From positions 1 to 63,951 of the forward strand of contig JAKFYD010000029.1 in assembly GCA_021731025.1 (NCBI GenBank): a stretch of DNA of 63,951 nt, in the 5' to 3' direction. The translations under genes were made by a program, and so were the position numbers. Of this stretch, positions 49,193-58,639 are shown piece by piece. The DNA is from Pseudobdellovibrionaceae bacterium (lineage in GTDB: Bacteria; Bdellovibrionota; Bdellovibrionia; Bdellovibrionales; Bdellovibrionaceae). Position 1 is the first letter of the stretch, and every line of letters starts with the position of its first letter. The notes under the pieces are model-generated. The model was not told the origin of the DNA, ran no database searches, and saw nothing but the letters and a program-made list of their open reading frames with translations.

Positions 49193-50541
49193 TGCTGAGA
49201 CCTCTCGATCATTTCCAATGAAACATAATCGCTTAAGCCAAAGTCATCTGTAAAGCTGACTTTTTTACAAAACTGCGAAAGAGCATAAAGTCCATCGTGA
49301 GGTTCGCCCGTGTAAGAGTCGGTCATCTTCCCAATGGGATTGATGCGCAAAAATCCTACGCGATAAAACAAGGGCAACAAATCTATGGTTTCTAATTTTG
49401 TGGCGGCAAGGCCTATGGTCTGCAAATATTTTTTCAGCGGCGAAAGCACGGGTAAAATTTTTGATCGCGTCAGCGGTTTGATCCACAATGTGCGAAACAG
49501 AGGAGAAGCTCGAAGGCCCGAATTGTTTTCAATAAGCAAACGCCAATCGTATCGTGGCGACTGAATCAGTTTTCCTTCGTCAAGGGCCTCGGCCAAGCGC
49601 ATTTGTTCACACTGAACCGTGATCTCCGCTTGTTCAGCGGGAGCCAAATCTGGAAAAGCTTGCTGATCGCTAATCTCATCCAAGATGGGAGCAAAGAGGC
49701 TAGCCCATGCCTGGAGAGCTTGCGGATCTTCGGTTTCAAGATAAACCACTTGAGGGCTGGAACAGGATTGCTGTTCGTTCAGGCAAATTTCTTTGGCCAA
49801 TTGTCGAGCCACTTCCGAATTTTTCATTTGAGACTTTGTGATGTAAGCCACAGAAATTTTGTGGCCCCATTCGACCAGCCGAGCGCTCGCAGGAATTAAA
49901 TTCTTAATTGAAGCTAAACTTTCTTCATTGCCCCAAGCGGAAACAACGTCGGCTACCGAAAGAAAACGTTTTAAATCTTCAACCGATTTCGAAGAGACTT
50001 TGTGAATGTAAATGTAATTTTTCAGCTGATGGGAATCATCAAGGCCAACCAATTCGGCAAAGAATATTTCCGCCAAAGCCGTATCTTTGCGCGAAAGTTT
50101 TAATAGATTCACATTGCCGCTGAGCAAGCCTTCAATTAGGGCAAAGATATTGAGCATCGGAGAATTACTGGGAGTCATGTGAACCAAAGTCCCCAAAGGA
50201 AACCAACACTCAAAATGATTTTCTCGAGGAGAAATCCGGCGAAGCTCGAAGGGGAAATCTGTTCCCAGCTCGCGCCGCATTTTCGTGCGCAAATGAATCG
50301 GCGAAATAAAATCAATTAAGGCCTGCAAAGAACTTTGCACTTCGCTCGCAGGAACAATTTGAGAAATTTCGCCGAGAATTTTTTTCTGCAACGAAGACTT
50401 ATCTTGCAATTGCATGCGCATTTTTTCCAAACAAGAAAAAAGAATTTCGTGATTTAACGGAGGTAAAGTCCACTCTGTTTGTTGCGAAAATTCCTGCCAG
50501 AATTTTTCAGCGCTGAGGATCTGCCCTTTCCACAAACTCAT
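49189..50541 (-). CDS. LuxC-like acyl-CoA reductase
   Basis: 450 residues. VHMTPSNSPMLNIFALIEGL, LLSGNVNLLKLSRKDTALAE, EWGHKISVAYITKSQM and KEICLNEQQSCSSPQVVYLE (catalytic Cys near 257) are the LuxC/aldehyde-dehydrogenase-like pattern. LuxC reduces LuxE-bound acyl groups to aldehydes with NADPH. There is no luxAB in the window, so the aldehyde is not used for light here. It overlaps its neighbours by four bases at each end. Confidence 0.85.
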   Translation of the reverse strand: MSLWKGQILSAEKFWQEFSQQTEWTLPPLNHEILFSCLEKMRMQLQDKSSLQKKILGEISQIVPASEVQSSLQALIDFISPIHLRTKMRRELGTDFPFELRRISPRENHFECWFPLGTLVHMTPSNSPMLNIFALIEGLLSGNVNLLKLSRKDTALAEIFFAELVGLDDSHQLKNYIYIHKVSSKSVEDLKRFLSVADVVSAWGNEESLASIKNLIPASARLVEWGHKISVAYITKSQMKNSEVARQLAKEICLNEQQSCSSPQVVYLETEDPQALQAWASLFAPILDEISDQQAFPDLAPAEQAEITVQCEQMRLAEALDEGKLIQSPRYDWRLLIENNSGLRASPLFRTLWIKPLTRSKILPVLSPLKKYLQTIGLAATKLETIDLLPLFYRVGFLRINPIGKMTDSYTGEPHDGLYALSQFCKKVSFTDDFGLSDYVSLEMIERSQQ

Positions 50542-51713
50542 GAAGGCCTCCCGGCAATGGCTTTCAGCAATTCACCGGCAGCAACGGCGCAGGATTTGTT
50601 CGAAGACAATCCCGCACGGCCCTCAATCACAAAATAATCCGTCGTTATGCCACAACCGCATTGCGAACCTGGAAATAAAGTGGCGGCATCGCCCATGGTC
50701 ACGGCGTGAGCTGGCATCGATGTAATGTAAGGAGAAACAAAATGCAAAAATCCCGTTTGACCGTGGGGTAAAGGCTGCAAAGTTTTAAAGTCGCGAATAA
50801 AAACTCGCGACCACACCGGAACATGAAGCTGATGATTTTTGCACTCGATGTAAGGAATGCAGTGCTCGGTGGAACCAAAACCGTCTCGCAGTCTTTCATT
50901 GGGAATTCCTAAGGTCTCTTCGACCAAAGAATAAAATTCAGTCTTAGAAATCTTCTTCGAGTCATGACTTTTCCAGCCGCCCCCAGAAAACAGTAAACTT
51001 TCGGGATGAAGTTTCAAATTTTTTAAACCCAAATCTTTCATGCGCAGGCAAGTGAAGTACAAAAAGGCGGGGAATCCAAAGATGCGCACGGGCTTTCCTT
51101 GCTTTTCGTAGTCTTGTAAAGTGCGAATGGTGCCAAACAAGTCGAACTCGTGACCGCCTTGACCGTTTCTCTTCAGAGCGTAAAAAACACTTTCGATGGG
51201 CGCGTACTTGCAAAGAAAATTATCGGTGTAAGCCGTGCCCAGTTTTGCGCTGGCTTCAGTTTCGTAGCTAAACAACAAATAGTTTGTCTTTTGACCGGCG
51301 TCGATCCATCCGTAATGTTCAAATATCCAATCCACCATGCGTTGAGCTGACTGCAAAGACCACTCGTCAAAGAAGACCTGGGATTTTTGCCCTTGAGTCC
51401 CTGAAGACGTTAAATGCAAGAAGACATCTTTAGGGTTGATAGAAAGTATCTCGTGAGATTTAAAAAAATGGGCCCACAAGCCAGGAATAGAAATCAGGTC
51501 CGAAATTTTTTTCAACTGATCCACTCGAAAATTATTTTTTGCTAAAAGATTTTTGTAAAACGGGCTACGGGATTCGTGCCACTGAATGATTTCTTTCATG
51601 GCCTCTAGAAAAAGCTGATCCAACTGCGATGAAACAGCGTAAGGTGTTTTCACCTCACACAATCTTTGCACGTCCGATTGGGGACCCAGTGGAGACTGTA
51701 AAGTCTTTGTCAT
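50538..51713 (-). CDS. LuxE-like acyl-protein synthetase
   Basis: 391 residues. DVFLHLTSSGTQGQKSQVFF is the adenylation loop; IFGFPAFLYFTCLRMKDLGL, LHPESLLFSGGGWKSHDSKK and LRDGFGSTEHCIPYIECKNH are the LuxE family blocks. AGLSSNKSCAVAAGELLKAI has the C-terminal Cys that carries the acyl group in LuxE. It activates a fatty acid with ATP and passes it to LuxC. Second gene of the operon, three bases after the GNAT gene. Confidence 0.85.
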   Translation of the reverse strand: MTKTLQSPLGPQSDVQRLCEVKTPYAVSSQLDQLFLEAMKEIIQWHESRSPFYKNLLAKNNFRVDQLKKISDLISIPGLWAHFFKSHEILSINPKDVFLHLTSSGTQGQKSQVFFDEWSLQSAQRMVDWIFEHYGWIDAGQKTNYLLFSYETEASAKLGTAYTDNFLCKYAPIESVFYALKRNGQGGHEFDLFGTIRTLQDYEKQGKPVRIFGFPAFLYFTCLRMKDLGLKNLKLHPESLLFSGGGWKSHDSKKISKTEFYSLVEETLGIPNERLRDGFGSTEHCIPYIECKNHQLHVPVWSRVFIRDFKTLQPLPHGQTGFLHFVSPYITSMPAHAVTMGDAATLFPGSQCGCGITTDYFVIEGRAGLSSNKSCAVAAGELLKAIAGRPS

Positions 51714-51716
51714 AGG

Positions 51717-52880
51717 CTACTCTTCGCTAATGATTTCCAAACTGTCTAAATTCATTTTTTTCCAAAGCTCAACATACTGATCAATAAAAGGCTTAAAGTG
51801 GGAAATGATCGCCATGCCTTTGAAATTCAAAGGCTCCATGGTTCTGGACATCACGATGTAATCTTCGTAATTTTTATCCTGGGTCTCGCGCATGGCCGGG
51901 TAAATGGCTGAAGGAAGAAAATTTCCCTTCAGTAAAGTTTCAATGCTGCGTTTTGCTTTCGCGTTCACGAGAGCTTCTAAATAAGTCACGCCGATATCAT
52001 GAAGTTGCAAATACAAACTGGTGAAATGACCATGCAACAAAAATAATGGAATCGACGATTTCACGATGGTGCAATAGCCATCACGACGGCTAAAGTGAGC
52101 AAAGATTTCCACGCGACCTTTTTTGTCGGCCACTAAAATATTAGGTTCGTGGAAAGGATAAAAGCGATCGCTGGGTTCAGGATAAGTTTCCAGAAATTTT
52201 CTTTTCACGTAGTGATCGCCCTGAATCACTTCGTACTCCCAATCTTCTTCCACCACAGCTTCTTCAAGCTCGAGAGGATTGGCTCGAGGAATATCTAAGG
52301 CTGGAACCTTAGTTTTAATAATATTGTAGAGAGGAATTATCTTTGGAGAAATCCCATGAACGCTTTTGCGATTTTCCAAAATGCCTTTGCGGTATTTCGC
52401 GAACAGAGTCACCGTTTCGTAACGGGCCAATCGATGCGCATTCGGCAAAATCCCCAAAGGCAAAAAATTATTTTTTACGAAAATCACTTGCGGGCCCACA
52501 TTGACCGTACGAGTGGTTGCATACAAAGAATTCAATTCATTTTCATCTTCAAGGTGTCTCTTGGTCTGCATAGCCACCAAGTGATAAGCTATCTTGTGAT
52601 TGCGGTATTCGGGTAGAACCACCAATCCCAACAGAGATCCAATTCGATTAAAGAGATCTTTCTCTAAAACCAAGGCACCGATGACGATTTTCTTTGTTAA
52701 ATCCCGAGCCACCAGCACGGTATGGCTTGATGGCGTGGAAATGGCGTTCTCTAAAAGTTCAGGATCATTGCCGTAAGAGATGGGATAGTTTTTCCCATAG
52801 ATCAATTGATAGATCTTTAAGATTTGGTCAACCTCATTGGGTCTTGCAGGACTGATCTCAATGGAGTCACCAATTTTCAT
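51717..52880 (-). CDS. GNAT-like acyltransferase, operon leader
   Basis: 387 residues. The N-terminal half is a GNAT domain (IEISPARPNEVDQILKIYQL, IGSLLGLVVLPEYRNHKIAY followed by HLVAMQTKRHL), where R-N-H-K-I-A sits at the acetyl-CoA loop. The second half (FAHFSRRDGYCTIVKSSIPL, LYLQLHDIGVTYLEALVNAK) is also GNAT-like in strand order, so it may be a double domain. It is the first gene of the lux-like operon and lies 21 bp after icd. An acyl- or amino-acyl-transferase using the operon's aldehyde or acyl product is possible. Confidence 0.65.
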   Translation of the reverse strand: MKIGDSIEISPARPNEVDQILKIYQLIYGKNYPISYGNDPELLENAISTPSSHTVLVARDLTKKIVIGALVLEKDLFNRIGSLLGLVVLPEYRNHKIAYHLVAMQTKRHLEDENELNSLYATTRTVNVGPQVIFVKNNFLPLGILPNAHRLARYETVTLFAKYRKGILENRKSVHGISPKIIPLYNIIKTKVPALDIPRANPLELEEAVVEEDWEYEVIQGDHYVKRKFLETYPEPSDRFYPFHEPNILVADKKGRVEIFAHFSRRDGYCTIVKSSIPLFLLHGHFTSLYLQLHDIGVTYLEALVNAKAKRSIETLLKGNFLPSAIYPAMRETQDKNYEDYIVMSRTMEPLNFKGMAIISHFKPFIDQYVELWKKMNLDSLEIISEE

Positions 52881-52900
52881 ACTCTAACTTCCTTAAAGGC

Positions 52901-54127
52901 TTACTGTGAAAGGGCCTTTTGCAAATTGCTATTGATCGCTTCCAAGAAAGGCTCGGTGTTTAAATATTTATCAGGAGTGACTTTGTCTCCGTAAATACAA
53001 GCCGCCAAATCTTTTGTCATTTTTCCAGACTCAACAGTTTCAATGCAGACTTTTTCCAAAGTGTCAGCAAAGCGAACCAAGTCCGCATTGCTATCCAATT
53101 TCCCACGATGAGCCAACCCGCGAGTCCAAGCAAAGATCGAAGCAATCGGATTTGTCGAAGTCGGTTTACCCTGTTGGTGCATGCGATAATGTCGAGTCAC
53201 AGTTCCATGAGCAGCTTCAGCCTCCATGGTTTTTCCATCAGGTGTTACCAAGACGGAAGTCATTAGACCCAAAGAACCAAATCCTTGCGCCACAGTGTCG
53301 GACTGCACGTCACCGTCATAGTTTTTACAAGCCCACACGAAAGCGCCTTCCCATTTCAGAGAGCTCGCCACCATGTCATCGATCAAACGATGTTCATAAG
53401 TGATTCCTGCAGCATCGTACTTGGCTTTAAATTCTTTCTCATAAAGTTCTTCGAAAATATCTTTGAAGCGCCCATCGTATTTTTTCAAGATGGTATTTTT
53501 TGTCGAGAAATAAAGAGGCCACTTTTTTTGCAAAGCCATGTTGAAGCAAGATCGCGCAAATCCACGAATAGATTCATCCGTGTTGTACATCGCAAGAGCA
53601 ACCCCATCGCCAGAGAACTTGTAAACTTCATGAGAAATCTTTTCGCCATTTTCAGGTTCGAAGGTGATGGTCAGTTTTCCTTTGCCTTTAGTCACGAAAT
53701 CAGTAGCGCGATACTGATCCCCGAAAGCATGACGGCCAATCACGATAGGCTTTGTCCATCCTGGTACCAAGCGAGGAACATTCTTCATGATGATAGGTTC
53801 ACGGAAAACAGTTCCATCCAAAATATTACGAATAGTTCCGTTCGGTGATTTCCACATTTGTTTTAAGTTGAATTCTTTCACGCGGGCTTCATCAGGAGTG
53901 ATGGTCGCGCATTTGATTCCCACATTGTATTTTTTAATTGCTTCAGCCGCATCAATGGTGATTTGGTCATTCGTTTTGTCCCGAGATTCCATGCCCAAAT
54001 CAAAATATTTTATATCGATGTCCAAATAAGGAAGGATTAGTTTTTCACGAATAAAAGTCCAAATGATTCGAGTCATCTCGTCGCCGTCAAGTTCAACCAC
54101 CGGTTGAGCTACTTTAATTTTTTTCAT
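52901..54127 (-). CDS. icd: NADP-dependent isocitrate dehydrogenase
   Basis: 408 residues. [20 protein letters not shown] and [20 protein letters not shown] (substrate and metal region), [40 protein letters not shown] and [20 protein letters not shown] (NADP site) match the eukaryote-like homodimeric IDH subfamily. It makes 2-oxoglutarate in the citric acid cycle. It precedes the lux-like operon on the same strand by 21 bp, so read-through is possible. Confidence 0.95.
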   Translation of the reverse strand: MKKIKVAQPVVELDGDEMTRIIWTFIREKLILPYLDIDIKYFDLGMESRDKTNDQITIDAAEAIKKYNVGIKCATITPDEARVKEFNLKQMWKSPNGTIRNILDGTVFREPIIMKNVPRLVPGWTKPIVIGRHAFGDQYRATDFVTKGKGKLTITFEPENGEKISHEVYKFSGDGVALAMYNTDESIRGFARSCFNMALQKKWPLYFSTKNTILKKYDGRFKDIFEELYEKEFKAKYDAAGITYEHRLIDDMVASSLKWEGAFVWACKNYDGDVQSDTVAQGFGSLGLMTSVLVTPDGKTMEAEAAHGTVTRHYRMHQQGKPTSTNPIASIFAWTRGLAHRGKLDSNADLVRFADTLEKVCIETVESGKMTKDLAACIYGDKVTPDKYLNTEPFLEAINSNLQKALSQ

Positions 54128-54182
54128 AATGCCCTCTGAAATTGTTTGGTTAAATCTTAGTCAGTTTTTTTGGGGTCGTCAC

Positions 54183-55139
54183 CTATATATTCGCTCTTTG
54201 CCCTAGATTCCAAGCTAATTTTTCAAGCGCTTCGGCCTCTTCAGCCCAGTAGCGATAAGAGTTAAAATCTGGGAAAATACGGGGGAAAGAAGGATCTTCC
54301 CAGCGTTTGGCGATCCAACCCGCATAGGAAATAATGCGCAGACCGCGGTATAAAGGCACCCAATCCCATTGATGATCAGGAAATTCGCGAAGCTCTTCGT
54401 AGCCTTTCACGAAGAAAGCTTTTTCTTCGTCTTCGTATTCTTGGTCTCCGCTGAGCAACATCCAAAAATCTTGGATCACGGGGCCATTGCAAAAATCATC
54501 AAAGTCGACAATGAAAAAACTTTTCCCGTTGTGCAAAAGATTTCCGCGATGGGCATCACCATGAATGCGAATGAATTCGTCTTCGGGCTGCAAATCTTCC
54601 AGGGCTTGCAAGATGGTTTCTGCAGCCTCAGAGTAACGATCGCGAATTTCCGGAGTAATCCACGATTGCAGCATATCGAGAGTTTGCCATCCCCCAGAGT
54701 AAGAGGCATTCAGCTGAGCCCTTGAGGTTGCCACCTTGCGCGCGCCGATATTGTGCAGTTGCGCGAGCAACCGACCAACTTGAACACGCTCTTCATTCAA
54801 TAATTCTTGAGGAAGTCGTCCCAAAACTCGAGGGAAAAATCCCACATGAAATTTTTTAAAATCTAAAATTGTTTTCTGACCCTGCAGAACCAAAGGAGCA
54901 ACGGCCGGAAGCTCTTCATTTTTTAATTCCAGCAAAAAATCGTGTTCGTCCTGGATCGCACTTTTATCCCAGCGACCAGGTCGATAAAATTTCGCGATGA
55001 TGTCAGGGTGATCTTCGCAGCGAATGTGAAAGACGCGATTTTCGTAGGAATTTAATTGAGTGAATTCGCCCGTAGGAATAAAGCCCGCTTCTTCGGTGGC
55101 AGTTAAAACGGCTTGGGGATCTAAAGTCTCGAAATTCAT
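54183..55139 (-). CDS. srkA: SrkA/YihE-like stress response kinase
   Basis: 318 residues. FTQLNSYENRVFHIRCEDHP, IIAKFYRPGRWDKSAIQDEH followed by DFLLELKNEELPAVAPLVLQ, FIRIHGDAHRGNLLHNGKSF (HGDxHRGN catalytic loop) and FFIVDFDDFCNGPVIQDFWM (metal-binding DFDD) are the YihE/SrkA set of the APH fold. It counters stress-induced cell death in E. coli. Length matches the family. The YRPGRW phrase is diagnostic. Confidence 0.93.
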   Translation of the reverse strand: MNFETLDPQAVLTATEEAGFIPTGEFTQLNSYENRVFHIRCEDHPDIIAKFYRPGRWDKSAIQDEHDFLLELKNEELPAVAPLVLQGQKTILDFKKFHVGFFPRVLGRLPQELLNEERVQVGRLLAQLHNIGARKVATSRAQLNASYSGGWQTLDMLQSWITPEIRDRYSEAAETILQALEDLQPEDEFIRIHGDAHRGNLLHNGKSFFIVDFDDFCNGPVIQDFWMLLSGDQEYEDEEKAFFVKGYEELREFPDHQWDWVPLYRGLRIISYAGWIAKRWEDPSFPRIFPDFNSYRYWAEEAEALEKLAWNLGQRANI

Positions 55140-55185
55140 TTCGGCAGCTTGCCACAGCAGAAATAAAAAGGCATTAAATGATTAG

Positions 55186-55755
55186 ATGAGCATCGCAGAG
55201 TTTTTTGGTTTTAAACCTCGCCCACGTCCCCAGCCGCAATTACCGCAGCTGAAACAGGGTGATTCTTTTTTATTTTTAGGTCGCAAAGTGACTCTTCAGT
55301 GCGTAGTGACCTTAAGGAAGAGAGTTTTCTTTTCAGCTTTTGAAGATGTGCTTTTACTTCATGTCCCTCAAGCTCAGTGGCTTGGAGAAGCGCGATACTC
55401 TTATTACGAACTTATGATTCAGTTCTATGAAAAAGAAGGCCGAGCTTGGCTTGGAAAACGCACTGAATTCTGGGCTCAGCAAATGAAGTTGTTTCCTAAA
55501 AAGGTGAAATTTCGTGCACCAAAAACCCGCTGGGGCAGTTGCTCGAGTGCGGGATCCATCAATTTTAATTGGAAGTTGATCGTGTTCACTCCTGAAGTTA
55601 TTGACTATGTGATCATTCACGAGCTGGCTCATTTGCAGCATCTGAATCATTCTCGCGCTTTTTGGGAGTTGGTTGAAAGACATTGTCCTGATTTTAAAGC
55701 TCACGAAAAAAATTTAAAGTTCAATCACGCCGACGTTCAGTTTTTAAAAACTTGA
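55186..55755 (+). CDS. YgjP-like (DUF45) metallopeptidase
   Basis: 189 residues. KTRWGSCSSAGSINFNWKLI and FTPEVIDYVIIHELAHLQHL followed by NHSRAFWELVERHCPDF are the DUF45/WSS1-like core; HELAH...H is the zinc site. The N-terminal 90 residues are a beta-rich extension (LFLGRKVTLQCVVTLRKRVF). The family includes UTP pyrophosphatase YgjP and SprT-like peptidases. The end overlaps the converging PAP2 gene by 19 bases. Confidence 0.87.
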   Translation: MSIAEFFGFKPRPRPQPQLPQLKQGDSFLFLGRKVTLQCVVTLRKRVFFSAFEDVLLLHVPQAQWLGEARYSYYELMIQFYEKEGRAWLGKRTEFWAQQMKLFPKKVKFRAPKTRWGSCSSAGSINFNWKLIVFTPEVIDYVIIHELAHLQHLNHSRAFWELVERHCPDFKAHEKNLKFNHADVQFLKT

Positions 55756-56426
55756 AAACGACTGTAGCGATTCATTAAATACAAGCCCACCAGTGATCCC
55801 GAAATTCCAATGAAAGCTCCGGCGATGATGTCGCTAAGAAAATGGCTGTAAGTCATCACGCGAGTGAATGAAAGTCCAAAGGCCAACAAAAACCATAAAA
55901 ATTTTCGCTTGGGGTCCAAAATGGCCAGCATGGTAGCTACGGTAAATAAAACCTGAGTGTGACCCGAAGGAAAGGATTGGAAATCCCAGTTGTGATTAAA
56001 AAATTCAAAAGTGTTGGGAGCTGAATCCAAAGAAATATGAGGCCTCTGCCGCCCAAAGATAAATTTTCCCAATCTCAATAAAAAGCCCGCACATAAAAGG
56101 GCTGCCAGAAAACTCCAGGTCCATGCCTTCAACCAGTAACTTCGAATCGGATCGAATCCCTGCCGAAAGCGAGGGATATAGTAGTAGAGATAAATCAAAA
56201 ATAAAGCGACGAAGATAAAATAATGCTGGCCCAATCCAATATCGGTGATCTCACGAGCGAACACCCACAAATTCATGTTTTCATCTCTGCGAAAGAAAAG
56301 CGCCAAGCTTTGATCCCACCAAAAATAAGAGAAGAATCCCAGAATCAGGGCCGCCATTAATAGAACCAAAATATGGCCAATGAGCTTCTTCCCATCGAGC
56401 ACAAGTTTTTTTGCGTCGGTAAACAT
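55737..56426 (-). CDS. PAP2-family membrane phosphatase
   Basis: About 229 residues from the ATG at 56426; a GTG at 56501 would add 25. Six hydrophobic segments and the three PAP2 motifs: LGKFIFGRQRPHISLD (KxxxxxxRP), NWDFQSFPSGHTQVLFTVAT (PSGH) and SLSFTRVMTYSHFLSDIIAG (SRxxxxxHxxxD, with TR for SR). It dephosphorylates lipids such as undecaprenyl diphosphate or phosphatidate at the membrane. Confidence 0.85.
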   Translation of the reverse strand: MFTDAKKLVLDGKKLIGHILVLLMAALILGFFSYFWWDQSLALFFRRDENMNLWVFAREITDIGLGQHYFIFVALFLIYLYYYIPRFRQGFDPIRSYWLKAWTWSFLAALLCAGFLLRLGKFIFGRQRPHISLDSAPNTFEFFNHNWDFQSFPSGHTQVLFTVATMLAILDPKRKFLWFLLAFGLSFTRVMTYSHFLSDIIAGAFIGISGSLVGLYLMNRYSRFQVFKN

Positions 56427-56556
56427 GTCAACGATTGTGAAAAAACTACAGCCAAAGTCAAAGAAAGTTTGCGCGGCAAGGGGATAATTTTGATTTCGCA
56501 CTGAATTTCAAGTGGTCCCTGGCTTGCTATGAAAGCGACCTGAATGTGGAGGTTTT

Positions 56557-57810
56557 ATGTATTTCACGAAATCTTTTCTAATAGCAATGGTCGCCGTGGG
56601 GGCTTTGACTTTATCTGCTTGTGGAAAGAAAAAAGAAGAGGCTAAAGATTTAGGAGCTCCTGCTCCTACAGCTCCGGCGCCGACAACTCAACCTGCTGAT
56701 CCTGCTCAGCCACCTGTGCAACAGCAAGGATCTGTTCTTCAAGAGCCGCCGCCAGGCACACCTCCTGCTCCAGGTGCCACGCAAGATCCACGTGCTGATC
56801 GAGGATCATCTGCTGGGCAACCTGGAACTACCGGTCCAAGTGCGGGCCCGGGTGCAACTGAACCTCAGTTAAGTCATTCGCCAACGGTCATGCATAAGAC
56901 TGGTGCAAAAAACCGTGATGGTTTGGTTTATACAGGATCGGGTGTTGACGAGACTTTGGAAATTTTAAAAAGTCGCGAAAGTGCACTTTCACGCGAACAA
57001 CAAAAGAAAAACCAAAAATTAGCGCAATCGATTGAAAGCGTAGAATTCAGTCAGGATTTACACACTCAAGTTGTAAGCCTTTCTGTGCGTTTGAAAGATG
57101 GTAAACAGTCTGAGATTTATAATCTGAGCACGAATCCCTTGGTTGATAACAGTGTCATCGGTGCCGCTTGCGTGAATTCCGCCCTGGGATTTCGCACAAC
57201 AGGAAACGACGAAGTCAGTGGAACGGCTCAATGTCTTGATCTCAGCATGAGCGAATCCCGTTGCAATAACGTTTTAGTGACTTTCGTAGTTAAAAAAGGT
57301 CAGTCAAAATCAGCAGCGCAAATTTTAATCCGTAGCTCTTATGCCGATGTTTATGCTGATCTTAAAGAGGCTTCAAATAATCCTGAATTTGCTGTGTTTA
57401 AAGATTTCCTGGTTAATTCTTATTTGGATCGCGATACTAGAAATAAAGTTGAATCGATCAATATGGTGTCTTACGAAATTCTTAACGGTCGTGCCGCAGT
57501 TGAATTGCAAATCTTAGGATTTAACAAAGAATTTATGGGTTTTGGTGGAGAATTGCTTTCTTCCGAATCAAGCAACAATGTGAATGTGGCGTTTCAGAAA
57601 AGATCGCCCCGTGCTAACAATGAAGGTTTGCACTTGAACTTGTTGAACAGTCTTGGAGATGTGCGTCTTGTTATGAATGATGGAAGAGGAAGATTAACCA
57701 TCAAAGGAACAACTCGCCAGTATAGAAATTATCCTTTGGATCATTTTTCTATGACTTTCGTTCGCCGCACGCATGCTGTTATCCCTGTCGGCGCGACAAG
57801 TTTACATTAG
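56557..57810 (+). CDS. Lipoprotein with proline-rich linker, uncharacterised
   Basis: 417 residues. Signal peptide with lipobox LSAC (LIAMVAVGALTLSACGKKKE), then a Pro/Ala/Gly-rich linker (about 35-110) and a C-terminal domain of about 280 residues. That domain has helical and strand segments (EQQKKNQKLAQSIESVEFSQ, VVSLSVRLKDGKQSEIYNLS, GRAAVELQILGFNKEFMGFG). Four cysteines sit in the middle (GAACVNS, TAQCLD, ESRCNN). GTGGAGG precedes the ATG; the gene is followed by a terminator. Function unknown. Confidence 0.8.
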   Translation: MYFTKSFLIAMVAVGALTLSACGKKKEEAKDLGAPAPTAPAPTTQPADPAQPPVQQQGSVLQEPPPGTPPAPGATQDPRADRGSSAGQPGTTGPSAGPGATEPQLSHSPTVMHKTGAKNRDGLVYTGSGVDETLEILKSRESALSREQQKKNQKLAQSIESVEFSQDLHTQVVSLSVRLKDGKQSEIYNLSTNPLVDNSVIGAACVNSALGFRTTGNDEVSGTAQCLDLSMSESRCNNVLVTFVVKKGQSKSAAQILIRSSYADVYADLKEASNNPEFAVFKDFLVNSYLDRDTRNKVESINMVSYEILNGRAAVELQILGFNKEFMGFGGELLSSESSNNVNVAFQKRSPRANNEGLHLNLLNSLGDVRLVMNDGRGRLTIKGTTRQYRNYPLDHFSMTFVRRTHAVIPVGATSLH

Positions 57811-57832
57811 ACTTTGTTTTAAAAATAACCTT

Positions 57833-57866
57833 AAGCGTCGCTAAGATTTAGCGGCGCTTCTTTTTT
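57833..57866 (+). terminator. Rho-independent terminator
   Basis: AAGCGTCGCTAA and TTAGCGGCGCTT pair over 12 bases with one G-T wobble around GAT, then CTTTTTT. It ends the lipoprotein gene. Confidence 0.85.
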
Positions 57867-57962
57867 AGAGTCATCTTGACCCTGACTTTTTTGGGCACAC
57901 CCCTTGCTGATTAGACTGTCGACGTTGAAAAACGTAAACATAACCACAGAATCGGGGGACAG

Positions 57963-58580
57963 ATGACACCATCAAAACTTTTATTGACAGCCGCAGCAGT
58001 ACTTTTTACAGGAACTCAGACTTTAGCTGATTCGTTCAGCATCATTACGCCAGGTCGCGATCGAGACTATCGAGATAATGCTCGTCGTCCCGGCAATGAT
58101 TATCGCCCAGGTCCAGTTCGTCCTGGCCCGGTGAGACCAGGTCCAGTAAGACCCGGCCCCGTTCGCCCAGGTCCTATCCGTCCTGGCCCAGTTCGTCCCG
58201 GTCCCGTTAGACCTGGTCCAATTTATCCTGGTCCAGTTCGACCAGTTCCAGGTCCTCACTACATCCAAAAAGTTATCTATATTAATCGCTACGTGATGAA
58301 TGAAGCTCTTTATCTTCAAAATTTGAGTGATCTTTTTTATTCAGCACAAGGTTATCGTTTAGAGTCAGTGACTGTTGAAGCCACTCAAATTGGTTACGGA
58401 GCCGCACTGCAATTGTTAGTGAATGGTTACGTTGAAAGCGCTGATTACACTGTTTATGGCTTGTCGACTCTGTATCCTAATTACTCGCGAGTCTTTGGAT
58501 ATGATCTCTCGACTTTAGCCGTGCAAGTTCATGGATCAGCATTCATTAACCGTATTACTGTTAATTTGCGCTTGGATTAA
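57963..58580 (+). CDS. Exported Pro-Gly repeat protein
   Basis: 205 residues with a signal peptide (LLLTAAAVLFTGTQTLADSF), a repeat region and a C-terminal domain. The repeat has eight RPGP(V/I) units and one YPGPV unit, residues about 46-95, DNA 58100-58245. The domain after it (VIYINRYVMNEALYLQNLSD, LESVTVEATQIGYGAALQLL) is a beta-rich fold of about 110 residues found with such repeats. The repeat would be an extended collagen- or polyproline-like stalk. It precedes the TIGR02147 gene by about 60 bp. Confidence 0.8.
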   Translation: MTPSKLLLTAAAVLFTGTQTLADSFSIITPGRDRDYRDNARRPGNDYRPGPVRPGPVRPGPVRPGPVRPGPIRPGPVRPGPVRPGPIYPGPVRPVPGPHYIQKVIYINRYVMNEALYLQNLSDLFYSAQGYRLESVTVEATQIGYGAALQLLVNGYVESADYTVYGLSTLYPNYSRVFGYDLSTLAVQVHGSAFINRITVNLRLD

Positions 58581-58639
58581 TAAAATAGAAATAGACAAAG
58601 TCTTAGGTCTTGGTTGAACTAAGAACAAGGGGGTTTTTA

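Noticed and set aside
53285-53848. 187-residue ORF on the plus strand
   Set aside because: It lies wholly antisense to icd, whose minus-strand reading is complete and conserved.
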